The position numbers were made by a program, and so were the translations under genes. The notes beneath the pieces were generated by a model. The model ran no database searches, was not told where the DNA came from, and was given only the letters and a program-made list of their open reading frames with translations. This document shows, in pieces, positions 51,117 through 59,396 of a DNA stretch of 64,000 bases (position 1 is its first letter; each line of letters begins with the position of its first letter). The stretch lies in NCBI RefSeq assembly GCF_902498915.1, contig NZ_CABVLQ010000001.1, one strand, 5' to 3'. The DNA comes from Escherichia ruysiae. GTDB lineage: Bacteria > Pseudomonadota > Gammaproteobacteria > Enterobacterales > Enterobacteriaceae.

Positions 51117-51854
51117 ATGAGTTTTCAATTTTGCAGGCGGAAGTTGTTCTTCCTCCTGGTGCTGGCCTTACCGGGCTACGCCGCCGTCCACCCCGTGCAA
51201 CACAGCGCGCGGGAACAAGTCAACGCCCAGGTGCTGAATGCCGCGAGCCAGGAAATTGAATCGCTGGCGCAACAGCGGCAATGGCATGACTATCGCTACA
51301 CCTTTAAGGTCTATATTCCGTCGCAGATTGCGACCGCCGCGCCCTGTATTACAACACCCGGCGTCACGCTGACATCGCCTGCGGAAATCGCCCTCAACCG
51401 CATGAACTTCACCGTCAGTTGCCCGCAAAGCTGGCAGATGAACGTGGCGGTGCGCCCGGATGTTCTGGTGCCGGTGGTGATGGCGAAGTCACTGATTGCC
51501 CGCGATACGCCGCTCACCGCGAATGATGTGGAGCTGAAGCCCTACAACGTCAGCGCCCAGCGTCGCGATGTGTTGATGGAGCTCGATGACGCGATTGGTT
51601 TAAGCAGTAAGCACGCGCTGCAACCAGGCAGGCCGCTTACCAAAGAAGAACTGGTGTCTCCGGTGCTGGTCGAGCGCGATCAGCCGGTGATGATTGTTTT
51701 CCAGAACGCGGGGATCACCGCCTCGATGCCCGGCGTGGCGCTGAAAAATGGTCGCAAAGGCGAGATGGTGAAAGTACGTAACGCCAGCAGCCAGCGGGTC
51801 ATCAGCGCGATGGTGGCGGAAAGCGGCGTGGTGACAACGGTAAGCGCGGAGTAA
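51117..51854 (+). CDS. lfgA: P-ring chaperone (FlgA-like)
   Basis: The 245-residue FlgA homologue has a signal peptide (LFFLLVLALPGYAAVHP) and the SAF domain near the C-terminus with MAKSLIARDTPLTANDVELK and GRPLTKEELVSPVLVERDQP. It helps the P ring assemble in the periplasm. Divergent from lfgB, heading lfgA-lfgM-lfgN. Confidence 0.92.
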   Translation: MSFQFCRRKLFFLLVLALPGYAAVHPVQHSAREQVNAQVLNAASQEIESLAQQRQWHDYRYTFKVYIPSQIATAAPCITTPGVTLTSPAEIALNRMNFTVSCPQSWQMNVAVRPDVLVPVVMAKSLIARDTPLTANDVELKPYNVSAQRRDVLMELDDAIGLSSKHALQPGRPLTKEELVSPVLVERDQPVMIVFQNAGITASMPGVALKNGRKGEMVKVRNASSQRVISAMVAESGVVTTVSAE

Positions 51855-51868
51855 TTTGCGCTAACGAT

Positions 51869-51895
51869 TAAAGTTTTGCCGCCTGTTAACCGCTT
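51869..51895 (+). promoter_or_regulatory. Possible sigma-28 promoter of lfgM
   Basis: TAAAGTTT (51869-51876) is a perfect sigma-28 -35. At 11-13 bases downstream the -10 is only a partial match (AACCGCTT for GCCGATAA). In E. coli flgM has such a promoter in addition to read-through. Low certainty. Confidence 0.3.
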
Positions 51896-51935
51896 TACCG
51901 GAGTACCCCCCCCCAAATACCGAGACGAGGTTGCG

Positions 51936-52214
51936 ATGAAAATCACCCCGACTATGCCAGGCAATCGCCCGACAGCCACAACGGCAGGCTCCAGCCAGCC
52001 GCGCAAAAGCACGGCGGCCACCACTACCACGCTGAGCGCCGACGACATTACCCAGGCAGGATTGCAGTCTGCCCAGCAAACGCTGAACGACCAGCAAGAG
52101 AGCGATATCGACAGCGACAAAGTGGCGCAAATGCAGGCGATGCTGGCCTCTGGCAGTCTGCAAGTGGACACCGAACAATTAGCCAGCGACATGCTGAGTT
52201 TTTTCCAGAACTAA
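51936..52214 (+). CDS. lfgM: Anti-sigma-28 factor (FlgM-like)
   Basis: The 92-residue FlgM homologue MKITPTMPGNRPTATTAGSS has the conserved C-terminal helices (DKVAQMQAMLASGSLQVDTE and LASDMLSFF). It should bind LafS and be exported when the hook is complete. Start ATG 51936 follows GACGAGGTTGCG. A tract of nine C lies 21 bases upstream. Confidence 0.9.
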   Translation: MKITPTMPGNRPTATTAGSSQPRKSTAATTTTLSADDITQAGLQSAQQTLNDQQESDIDSDKVAQMQAMLASGSLQVDTEQLASDMLSFFQN

Positions 52215-52226
52215 GAGGCCGATAAA

Positions 52227-52655
52227 GTGAGTATTCGGTTGCAACAGGTAAAGGCGCTGCTACAGGGCATTCGCGACGATGACGCGCTGTATGATTCCCT
52301 GCGCGAACTGCTTCAGCGCCAGCGGATCTGCATGATTCGCCGCGCGAGTGAGGAATTACTGGCGGTGAATGATGAGATAACGCATCACTACGATCAGTTA
52401 AACAGCCACAGCCAACAACGCCACAGCCTGCTGAAATTTCTCGGCGTCAGTGTCAATCGGGAAGGTTTAGAGCAGATTTTTAACTGGTTACCCGCCGTAC
52501 AAAAAGAGGCGGCACAACGCTTGTGGCAACGACTTGAACAAAAAGCCGAACGCTGTAAGGCGTATAACGATAAAAACGGTGAATTGTTGATTCGTCAGTA
52601 TGAATTTATTCAGTCTTTTTTAGGCAGCGAAGCGGATTTTATTTATCAGGAATAA
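52227..52655 (+). CDS. lfgN: Export chaperone (FlgN-like)
   Basis: The 142-residue helical protein follows lfgM by 12 bases and starts with GTG (52227). Place, length and helical composition match FlgN, the chaperone for FlgK and FlgL. Central LLAVNDEITHHYDQLNSHSQ. Confidence 0.85.
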   Translation: MSIRLQQVKALLQGIRDDDALYDSLRELLQRQRICMIRRASEELLAVNDEITHHYDQLNSHSQQRHSLLKFLGVSVNREGLEQIFNWLPAVQKEAAQRLWQRLEQKAERCKAYNDKNGELLIRQYEFIQSFLGSEADFIYQE

Positions 52656-52732
52656 TGACCATTCCTTACCCCATAGCGGAAATGGATTTTCCGCCTGAAA
52701 AACAATTCTTTGTTTTATATTAAAAAATTTTC

Positions 52733-52748
52733 CGGCACGGTAATTGCA
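52733..52748 (+). promoter_or_regulatory. Sigma-54 promoter of the cargo operon
   Basis: CGGCACGGTAATTGCA matches the sigma-54 consensus with only the first base differing, and has the same CGGCACG...TTGC pattern as the lfgB and lafB promoters. The ATG at 52783 lies 35 bases downstream of the -12, so the leader is short. Confidence 0.85.
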
Positions 52749-52782
52749 ATTCCTGTTCAGCATTAAAGACTGGAAGCCACCT

Positions 52783-53712
52783 ATGAGTTTTATTGAATGT
52801 TACGAACCTGAATTTGTGCGCAAATTTATTGCACAACATCCTGGTTCGCCTTTGTATGTCCGCAAGGTATGGAAAAATGAAATTCGCCTGAGTCTGATGC
52901 TTACAGAGCCAGAAAGCTGCGAAGCGGTGCTCAACAACGCCAGTGCGTTTGAATTACAGCTCACCTATCGGTCTATGGAAGAGAGTGCCGGTGAGCTTTC
53001 CGCGCGCGATGTGATATTAAACCAGGTCATTTTGAGCACCCTTACGCTCGCCGATTTAACCCCGGAATTGTCACTGTATGCCGTCGGTATCCTGCTCTCC
53101 CGCGCCAGTAAAATGCCGGGCAAGAATGGCGATACTCTGGCCCGTTTGACGACGCTGCCGCAGGCGCTGGCCGACCATGCGCGAAAAGGTACGCTACAGG
53201 CACAGTTCGCCCAGTTGCCACCTGTGCCACAGCTGGCACGCCAGCTGGTGACGCTGCTCGGAAGTTTTGCGTTTGACTGGTCGATTCTGCCGGAAAGCCC
53301 GCGCAAAGCCTCGCTGCCGTTGCAGGTTTCTTTACTGACATTGCATGACGCCAACAGCGAAGCCCTGTTACATCAGCAGCTTCAGGCGCAGTGGCAAACT
53401 ACCTGGCAGCAGCATTTCACCACTTCACCCTGGATTTTGCGTAATTACCTGATCTACCGCGTTTACCACGATGCGATCGGGCAGGCAGACGGGGCGGATT
53501 ATTTCCCGCTGGTGTGCGATTTTTATCTCCTCCTCACGTTAATCAGTTTGTGGACGCTGGATGATTCTCCACTGCGACAAGAGGATATTTTCGCCCTTTT
53601 CGCCATGTTTGAACGCTGGCGAGTGAGTGAAAATGCTGCGGCGATTCGCCAGCAAATTCAGTCATTATGTGCCGCAGAGCCACTGCTGTCAGCTTTTTCG
53701 CTGCTGACGTGA
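52783..53712 (+). CDS. lafV: LafV-like, FliB-related protein lacking the Cys cluster
   Basis: The 309-residue protein opens with ECYEPEFVRKFIAQHPGSPL, which resembles the start of FliB flagellin lysine N-methylases, and ends with the FliB-like pattern WILRNYLIYRVYHDAIG, DFYLLLTLISLWTLDD and IFALFAMFERWRVSENAA. FliB proteins have a Cys-rich iron-sulfur motif after that start (CIGSACEDNCC type); here no such cluster exists, and only scattered Cys are left. GGAAGCCACCT precedes the ATG and a sigma-54 promoter precedes the gene. It may bind flagellin without methylating, or use other chemistry. The link to FliB rests on residue patterns only. Confidence 0.65.
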   Translation: MSFIECYEPEFVRKFIAQHPGSPLYVRKVWKNEIRLSLMLTEPESCEAVLNNASAFELQLTYRSMEESAGELSARDVILNQVILSTLTLADLTPELSLYAVGILLSRASKMPGKNGDTLARLTTLPQALADHARKGTLQAQFAQLPPVPQLARQLVTLLGSFAFDWSILPESPRKASLPLQVSLLTLHDANSEALLHQQLQAQWQTTWQQHFTTSPWILRNYLIYRVYHDAIGQADGADYFPLVCDFYLLLTLISLWTLDDSPLRQEDIFALFAMFERWRVSENAAAIRQQIQSLCAAEPLLSAFSLLT

Positions 53713-53727
53713 GTCGCTCTGTGCGCG

Positions 53728-53870
53728 CTTTGCCCCTCACCCTAACCCTCTCCCCAAAGGGGCGAGGGGACCGATCGAGCACGGTGTTAAAATCGGCGCT
53801 GGTTTTCTCCCTCTCCCTGTGGGAGAGGGTCGGGGTGAGGGCATCAGCGCGCACATTCATCACATTCACC
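53728..53870. repeat. boxC-like repeats between lafV and the glycosyltransferase
   Basis: CCCTCACCCTAACCCTCTCC and CCCTGTGGGAGAGGGTCGGG arms make two long hairpins between the genes. They would lie inside the mRNA if the two genes are co-transcribed, and could reduce or tune expression of the second. Confidence 0.6.
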
Positions 53871-53890
53871 CATTAACTTACCCAAACACC

Positions 53891-56362
53891 ATGCCAACAC
53901 CAACCATCATTAAAACACTCGCCACCCACCGCGAAAAACCATTTGTCAGCGTCGTCACGCCAACCTGGAACCGTGGCGCATTCCTGCCGTACTTGCTTTA
54001 CATGTACCGCTATCAGGATTACCCGGCAGACCGCCGTGAACTCATCATCCTCGACGACTCGCCGCAAAGCCATCAATACATCATCGACCGCCTGACCAAT
54101 GGCACACCGGAAGCCTTTAACATCCGCTATATCCATCACCCGGAAAAACTGCCGCTGGGCAAAAAACGCAATATGCTTAACGAACTGGCGACGGGCGAAT
54201 ACATCCTTTGTATGGATGATGACGACTACTACCCGGCAAATAAAATCTCGTACACCATCGCCATGATGCAAAAACACCGGGCACTCATCTCCGGTTCTGA
54301 CCAAATCCCTATCTGGTACAGTCATATCAACCGCATTTTCAAAAGCCGCAGCTTTGGCTCGCATAACATCCTCAACGGCACCTTTTGCTATCACCGTAAC
54401 TACCTGAAAAAGCACCGCTACGATGACGATTGCAATTTAGGCGAAGAGAAAAGTTTCACCGACAATTTCAGCGTTAACCCGCTACAACTGCCCGGCGAGC
54501 GTACCATTCTGTGTATCTCGCACAGCCATAACACCTTTGATAAAGATTTTATTCTCGCAGCCAGTACGCCGGTAAATACCGAACTGGGTGAAATCGTCGG
54601 CGATCCGCTGCTACGCAATGCTTATCTGAGTCTGCATAACGCCACTCATCACCAGACGATCAACCATCAGGCGATCGATCAGGTCGTATTGATCAATCTG
54701 GATAAACGCCCGGATCGCTTACAGCAGATCCGTGAAGAACTGGCACTGCTGCATATTCCGCCCGAGAAGATCACCCGCATTGCCGCCTGCGAAGATGAAA
54801 ACGGTCAACGAGGCCGCCTTCAATCGCACTTGCAGGCGCTGCGCCTGGCGCAACAGCACGGCTGGCAAAACTATCTGTTGCTGGAAGATGATGCGGTCAT
54901 TCTCAAGCAGGAGAAACATATTCAGGTGCTGAACACCCTGCTCGCCAGCCTGACGAAAATCCCCTGGCAGGTGATGATCCTCGGCGGCGAAATTACCCAA
55001 GGAACGATGCTAAAAAGTTTGCCGGGGCTGGTGCACGCGCGGGACTGCCTTAAAGTGTGTGCTTATCTGGTGAACAGTCGCTACTATCCGCAACTGGCGC
55101 AGCAGATGAGCAACGATGAGCACTCGCTGGAAGCCTGCTGGCAGCCGCTGCTGCGCGCCGACAAATGGCTGGCCTGTTATCCGAGCCTTTGTTATCAGCG
55201 ACCGGGCTTTAGTGATATCGAGAAAAAAGTAACTGACAACATTAGTCACTACTTCAATAAGTTACCTGTAGCGACAAAGCCATCTGCGTTACCCATCGCC
55301 GACACTATCGGCTTTTTTATGGAAACCTCCTTCCACTACGCGCTGTACCGCCCCATCATCACCGCCCTACAGGCGCAGGGGCAAAGCTGCACGCTGGTGA
55401 TCAACGACCGCGTGTTTAAACCGTTTCTTGATGAAATGCTGGAAACGCTGAAAAGCATCGACGATCCGCAGCTTAAAGGTATGCGTCTGTCAGAAATGCA
55501 GGCACACGGTCAGCGAGTGAAATGCCTGGTCAGCCCCTACCACACACTCGCGCTCAATGGCCTGGCAGCGGTGAATGTCCGCGCCATGTACGGCTTAGCC
55601 AAAGAAACGTGGAACCACGCCGACTGGAACCGTTTTTATCAGCGCATTTTGTGTTACAGCCACTACAGCCAGCAGGCGCTGGCGCATTTTGGCAGCGCGA
55701 AAGTGGTTGGTAATCCGCGCTTTGACGCCTGGCATAACGGCACGTTCAACCGTGCGTTGCCGGAAAATATCAAACTGGACGAGCGTAAACCCTCCGTACT
55801 CTACGCCCCAACGTTTGGCGCATTAAGCTCCCTGCCCCATTGGGCTGAAAAATTGGGACGCTTAAGCGGTGATGTGAACCTGATTTGCAAACTGCACCAC
55901 GGCACCCGCTCGCGCCCGGAAGAAGCGGCATCGCTGGCCCTAGCGCGCAGGCATTTAAAACAGCGCACCGACTCTGCTCAGCACACGCTGGCACTGCTGG
56001 ATAAAGCGGATTATGTGCTGACCGATAACAGCGGTTTTATTTTCGATGCTATCCATGTTGATAAGCGGGTGATCCTGCTCGACTTTCCGGGCATGACGGA
56101 ACTGCTCGATGGCGAGAAAAGCAACTCCTCGCCCGAAAGCGCCGACCAGCAAATCCGCGCGATATTACCCGTCGCCCACGATATGGCGGAACTGCGTTAT
56201 CTGCTGTCAGAGGCGTTTGACTGGGGTGCGGTGCAGGCGCGGCTTACGAAGATTCGCCATCACTATTGCGACGCGTTTATGGATGGCAAGGCGGGGGAAC
56301 GGGCGGCGATGGTGATTGTGGAGGCGCTGGCGGACAAGGAATCGTCAGGGATATGTCGATAA
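53891..56362 (+). CDS. Triple-domain GT2-GT25-TagB/F-like glycosyl/glycerophosphotransferase
   Basis: The 823-residue protein combines three parts. Residues about 18-250 are a GT-A family 2 glycosyltransferase (VSVVTPTWNRGAFLPYLLYM, LIILDDSP, EYILCMDDDDYYP with the DXD-like cluster). Residues about 263-465 are a GT25 (LPS-type) transferase (VVLINLDKRPDRLQQIREEL, YLLLEDDAVILKQ). Residues about 490-800 are a CDP-glycerol glycerophosphotransferase-like GT-B fold (PSVLYAPTFGALSSLP, NLICKLHHGTRSRPEE, DYVLTDNSGFIFDAIHVDKR). No membrane span is visible, so it acts in the cytoplasm. The start at 53891 (MPTPTIIK) lacks a strong ribosome site. It lies downstream of lafV and faces the TagD-type gene. 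Probable flagellar or surface modification. Confidence 0.8.
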   Translation: MPTPTIIKTLATHREKPFVSVVTPTWNRGAFLPYLLYMYRYQDYPADRRELIILDDSPQSHQYIIDRLTNGTPEAFNIRYIHHPEKLPLGKKRNMLNELATGEYILCMDDDDYYPANKISYTIAMMQKHRALISGSDQIPIWYSHINRIFKSRSFGSHNILNGTFCYHRNYLKKHRYDDDCNLGEEKSFTDNFSVNPLQLPGERTILCISHSHNTFDKDFILAASTPVNTELGEIVGDPLLRNAYLSLHNATHHQTINHQAIDQVVLINLDKRPDRLQQIREELALLHIPPEKITRIAACEDENGQRGRLQSHLQALRLAQQHGWQNYLLLEDDAVILKQEKHIQVLNTLLASLTKIPWQVMILGGEITQGTMLKSLPGLVHARDCLKVCAYLVNSRYYPQLAQQMSNDEHSLEACWQPLLRADKWLACYPSLCYQRPGFSDIEKKVTDNISHYFNKLPVATKPSALPIADTIGFFMETSFHYALYRPIITALQAQGQSCTLVINDRVFKPFLDEMLETLKSIDDPQLKGMRLSEMQAHGQRVKCLVSPYHTLALNGLAAVNVRAMYGLAKETWNHADWNRFYQRILCYSHYSQQALAHFGSAKVVGNPRFDAWHNGTFNRALPENIKLDERKPSVLYAPTFGALSSLPHWAEKLGRLSGDVNLICKLHHGTRSRPEEAASLALARRHLKQRTDSAQHTLALLDKADYVLTDNSGFIFDAIHVDKRVILLDFPGMTELLDGEKSNSSPESADQQIRAILPVAHDMAELRYLLSEAFDWGAVQARLTKIRHHYCDAFMDGKAGERAAMVIVEALADKESSGICR

Positions 56363-56451
56363 AATTCGATTTTTTAACATGTCGTTGGAATACGTTTATG
56401 CCATCGACATGTTTTAGGGATATGTCGAAAAAACGCGATTTTTTAAACATA
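56349..56451 (+). repeat. Imperfect 33-bp direct repeat downstream of the triple-domain gene
   Basis: GGGATATGTCGATAAAATTC (continuing GATTTTTTAACAT) at 56349-56381 is repeated as GGGATATGTCGAAAAAACGC (continuing GATTTTTTAAACAT) at 56418-56451. The first overlaps the end of the coding region. The TTTTTT runs may help end the plus-strand transcript. A CATGTCG motif recurs in between. Confidence 0.6.
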
Positions 56452-56505
56452 TTTAACATAGCCAAACAGCAGACGGCATCATCTTCTCTCACTACGGGAA
56501 TTAAA

Positions 56506-56910
56506 TCAGTAGGTGGCTGATTTACCCCTAATCACCTCAATGATCCCCGTCGTCGATACCGACGGCGTACGGGGAAAATAGACCACCTCACAGACACACG
56601 AGAAATCGTCAAACTTCCCCGCCCAGTCATCGCCCATCACCAAAATATCCGCACTGTACCCCCGCAAATACTCTGCTTTCTGCTCCAGCGATTCCTCCAG
56701 AAATACGCCATCCACACACGCCAGCCCGGCGATTATCGCCATGCGGTCATCCTGATGGTAAACCGGAGTCCTGCCCTTTTTGGCGATGTTCAGGGCGTCT
56801 GACGATACGCCAACCAGCAGCCGCTTGCCCAGCGTGCGGGCGCGTTGTAAAAGGCGCAGATGACCGACATGAAACACATCGAAAGTGCCGAAGGTGATAA
56901 CCGTTTTCAT
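56506..56910 (-). CDS. TagD-like glycerol-3-phosphate cytidylyltransferase
   Basis: The 134-residue protein shows the nucleotidyltransferase HxGH motif in TFGTFDVFHVGHLRLLQRAR (HVGH, residues 14-17) and the C-terminal RTPSVSTTGIIEVIRG that resembles the RTxGISTT signature of TagD-type enzymes. Length agrees with TagD (about 130). It would make CDP-glycerol from CTP and glycerol-3-phosphate. GCGGAGTAGCC precedes the ATG at 56910. It begins two bases after the lfiJ stop, making it the last gene of lfiEFGHIJ. A related cytidylyltransferase substrate (for example ribitol or ethanolamine phosphate) is possible. Confidence 0.85.
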   Translation of the reverse strand: MKTVITFGTFDVFHVGHLRLLQRARTLGKRLLVGVSSDALNIAKKGRTPVYHQDDRMAIIAGLACVDGVFLEESLEQKAEYLRGYSADILVMGDDWAGKFDDFSCVCEVVYFPRTPSVSTTGIIEVIRGKSATY

Positions 56911-56912
56911 GG

Positions 56913-57347
56913 CTACTCCGCTAATTTGTGCCGCAGCCAGCACTGCACGGCGATATCGTCCACCGCTTTCTGCGCTTTCGCCGTGGCACTTTCTTGTTGC
57001 TCGCGGCGTTTGTCGTCCAGCGTCAAAGCCACCACTTTCTCTTCGCACGCCGCCGCCGTCAGGTTTTTCTGCATTCGCGTGGCTTTGATGTTAGCCAGCG
57101 TTTTTTCCTGCTCCTGCCAGGCAATCACCTTGCGCAGGGTGCCTTTGTAGCCGCTGACGTTTTTCAGCGATTCCACCGATGCCGCCGCGCCCGCAGAGGT
57201 TTTCTCGACCAGGTAACCTAATGCTTTGATATTGTTGTCATAGCCCGCGCAAATCTGTTTCTGTTTTGCCAGCTCGACGGTTTTGTCTTTGACTGATTTG
57301 TCCCGCAGGCGCTGTAACTGCGCGAGGGTGTCGATGATTTGTCGCAT
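56913..57347 (-). CDS. lfiJ: Flagellar export chaperone (FliJ-like)
   Basis: The 144-residue, highly charged coiled-coil protein (DTLAQLQRLRDKSVKDKTVE, KVVALTLDDKRREQQESATA) lies directly after lfiI. Size and coiled coil fit FliJ, the stalk of the export ATPase. Confidence 0.85.
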   Translation of the reverse strand: MRQIIDTLAQLQRLRDKSVKDKTVELAKQKQICAGYDNNIKALGYLVEKTSAGAAASVESLKNVSGYKGTLRKVIAWQEQEKTLANIKATRMQKNLTAAACEEKVVALTLDDKRREQQESATAKAQKAVDDIAVQCWLRHKLAE

Positions 57348-57349
57348 GG

Positions 57350-58690
57350 TTATTGCCCTTCTGCCTTTTTAGTGGCGGGAAAGAGGATTTGCAGGCGGCT
57401 TTGCACCAGTTCGAGGGAGGCGGGTTCGCGCATCTCCTGGCGCAAAAATCGCTCGATGGTCGGGTACATTTTTACCGCTTTATCGACGCTGGCGTCCGCG
57501 CCTGCCACGTAGCCGCCGAGCGGGATCAGCGGTTTGATCTCCATATAGGCGGCGTAGTGTTGTTTCATCGCGCGGGCAGATTGCTGATGTTCCAGGCTGG
57601 TGACCTGGTTCATGCAGCGGCTGATCGACTGGCCGATATCAATGGCCGGATAGTGCCCCGCTTCCGCCAGTTTGCGGGTTAACACGATATGCCCGTCCAG
57701 CACCGCGCGGGCGCAGTCAACGATCGGATCTTGCTGATCGTCGCCTTCTGCCAGCACGGTGTAGATGGCGGTCATCGATCCCGCGCTTTCGCTGTTGCCT
57801 GCGCTTTCTACCAGTTTGGGGATCATACCGAATGCCGATGGTGGATAGCCTTTGGTGGCGGGTGGTTCGCCAAGCGAGAGGGCAATTTCACGCTGCGCCA
57901 TCGCATAGCGGGTCAGGGAATCCACCAGCAGTAAAACGTGATGTCCACGGTCGCGAAACCAGGCAGCAATAGAGTGGCACAGTTCAGTGGCTTTCAGGCG
58001 CATCAGCGGCGATTCATCGGCAGGCGCGACAACGACGATGGACTTTGCCAGCCCGTCCGCGCCCAGCGAGTGGTCGATAAACTCTTTCACTTCGCGCCCG
58101 CGTTCGCCAATCAGCCCGACCACCACGATGTCGGCTTTGGTCTGGCGGGTGATCATCCCCAGCAGTACGCTTTTCCCCACGCCACTTCCCGCCATCAGCC
58201 CGACGCGCTGGCCTTTGCCGATGGTCAGCAGGCCGTTGATCGCCTTCACGCCCACGTCTAACGGTTCGTCCACCGAACGGCGGGTTAAGGGATTGACCGA
58301 CGGTGGCAGCGGCGGCAGAAGATCGCTGCCATTTAAGCGCCCTTTGCCATCCAGCGGCTCGCCGAGGCCATTCACCACGCGGCCTAGCCAGCTTTCGCCA
58401 ATCAGGATGTCGTGGGCTTTTTCCTCCGGGAAGACGCGCGCGCCCGCCATCAAGCCGACCGGCTGTTTAAACGGCATTAAGTAGGTGATGTCGCGATTAA
58501 ATCCCACGGCCTGCGCGTCGATCAGCGTGTGGTTGGCGCTTTCGATGCGGCACAGTTGTCCGGTCATTAGCGGGCAACCGACGCTCTCCAGCAGGATGCC
58601 GTTAAGGCGCACCAGTCGCCCGGCGACGCGGGCTAATGGGATCGACTCCAGCGAGCGCAGGGCGTTATCGAAAGCGGAAAAATCACTCAC
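57350..58690 (-). CDS. lfiI: Flagellum-specific ATPase (FliI-like)
   Basis: The 446-residue export ATPase carries the F1-beta-like P-loop GLMAGSGVGKSVLLGMITRQ (residues about 166-185), Walker B LLLVDSLTRYAMAQREIALS and the SPPATKGYPPSAF-like segment. It powers substrate unfolding at the export gate. Overlaps the lfiH stop by 8 bases. Confidence 0.95.
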   Translation of the reverse strand: MSDFSAFDNALRSLESIPLARVAGRLVRLNGILLESVGCPLMTGQLCRIESANHTLIDAQAVGFNRDITYLMPFKQPVGLMAGARVFPEEKAHDILIGESWLGRVVNGLGEPLDGKGRLNGSDLLPPLPPSVNPLTRRSVDEPLDVGVKAINGLLTIGKGQRVGLMAGSGVGKSVLLGMITRQTKADIVVVGLIGERGREVKEFIDHSLGADGLAKSIVVVAPADESPLMRLKATELCHSIAAWFRDRGHHVLLLVDSLTRYAMAQREIALSLGEPPATKGYPPSAFGMIPKLVESAGNSESAGSMTAIYTVLAEGDDQQDPIVDCARAVLDGHIVLTRKLAEAGHYPAIDIGQSISRCMNQVTSLEHQQSARAMKQHYAAYMEIKPLIPLGGYVAGADASVDKAVKMYPTIERFLRQEMREPASLELVQSRLQILFPATKKAEGQ

Positions 58691-59393
58691 CCTGCGACTC
58701 CGGCGTCAGCGTTTCTTTCAGCGCGGTCATGCATTGTTCAAGGCGGTGCTCGCAGCCGATATCCAGTTCTGATTTATCGGTGATCACCCGGCATTCGCCC
58801 GGCGCTAAGTCGAGTGACGGCATCAGCCCCCATTCGTTGACTTTTTCCGGCACCGCGTCACGGATGCGGTTAAATTCTTCCGCACTCATCATCACTTGCA
58901 GGGTTTCCGGCATGGAAGGGAACGCAGCCAGCGCCTCTTCCACCAGCGCCAGCAATTGCGTCGGTTGCAGCGCCAGTTCACAGCGGATCACCTGGCGGGT
59001 GACTTTTTCCACCAGTTGCAGCAAATCTTCCCGCTGTTTACGTTCGATATGGGCGAGGAAGTCGTTTACTTTACCGGTAATGGCTTCCAGCGGCTGCGCC
59101 GCCTCGACATACTGTTTGCGCCCTTCCTGCTGCCCGGCGAGGCTGCCTTCGGTGTAGCCCTGACGTCGCCCATCTTCAAACCCTTTTTGATGACCTTCAA
59201 GAAATCCCTGGTCGATCCCTTCGGTCATCCCCTGCTCAAAGCCTTTTTGCAGCCCTTCCTGAAAACCGTCTTTTAACTGGCGCTGGTAGTCGGCGGCGCT
59301 GATCCCTGCGGTCAGTGGTTCACTCGCCATAGCTCGCTGGCGCGGCGGAAAACGGTGCAGACGATAACGCCCGCGCAGTGTTTCAATGGTCAT
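58683..59393 (-). CDS. lfiH: Export ATPase regulator (FliH-like)
   Basis: The 236-residue protein has the glycine-spaced helix typical of FliH (GFQEGLQKGFEQGMTEGIDQ, GFLEGHQKGFEDGRRQGYTE, about residues 42-82), then a coil and C-terminal FliH/V-ATPase-E-like domain with ELDIGCEHRLEQCMTALKE. It binds lfiI. Confidence 0.9.
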   Translation of the reverse strand: MTIETLRGRYRLHRFPPRQRAMASEPLTAGISAADYQRQLKDGFQEGLQKGFEQGMTEGIDQGFLEGHQKGFEDGRRQGYTEGSLAGQQEGRKQYVEAAQPLEAITGKVNDFLAHIERKQREDLLQLVEKVTRQVIRCELALQPTQLLALVEEALAAFPSMPETLQVMMSAEEFNRIRDAVPEKVNEWGLMPSLDLAPGECRVITDKSELDIGCEHRLEQCMTALKETLTPESQGE

Positions 59394-59396
59394 GGG

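Noticed and set aside
53543..53876. Frames across the boxC-like repeats between lafV and the glycosyltransferase
   Set aside because: Same repeat-derived peptides occur in every boxC copy, in varying frames.
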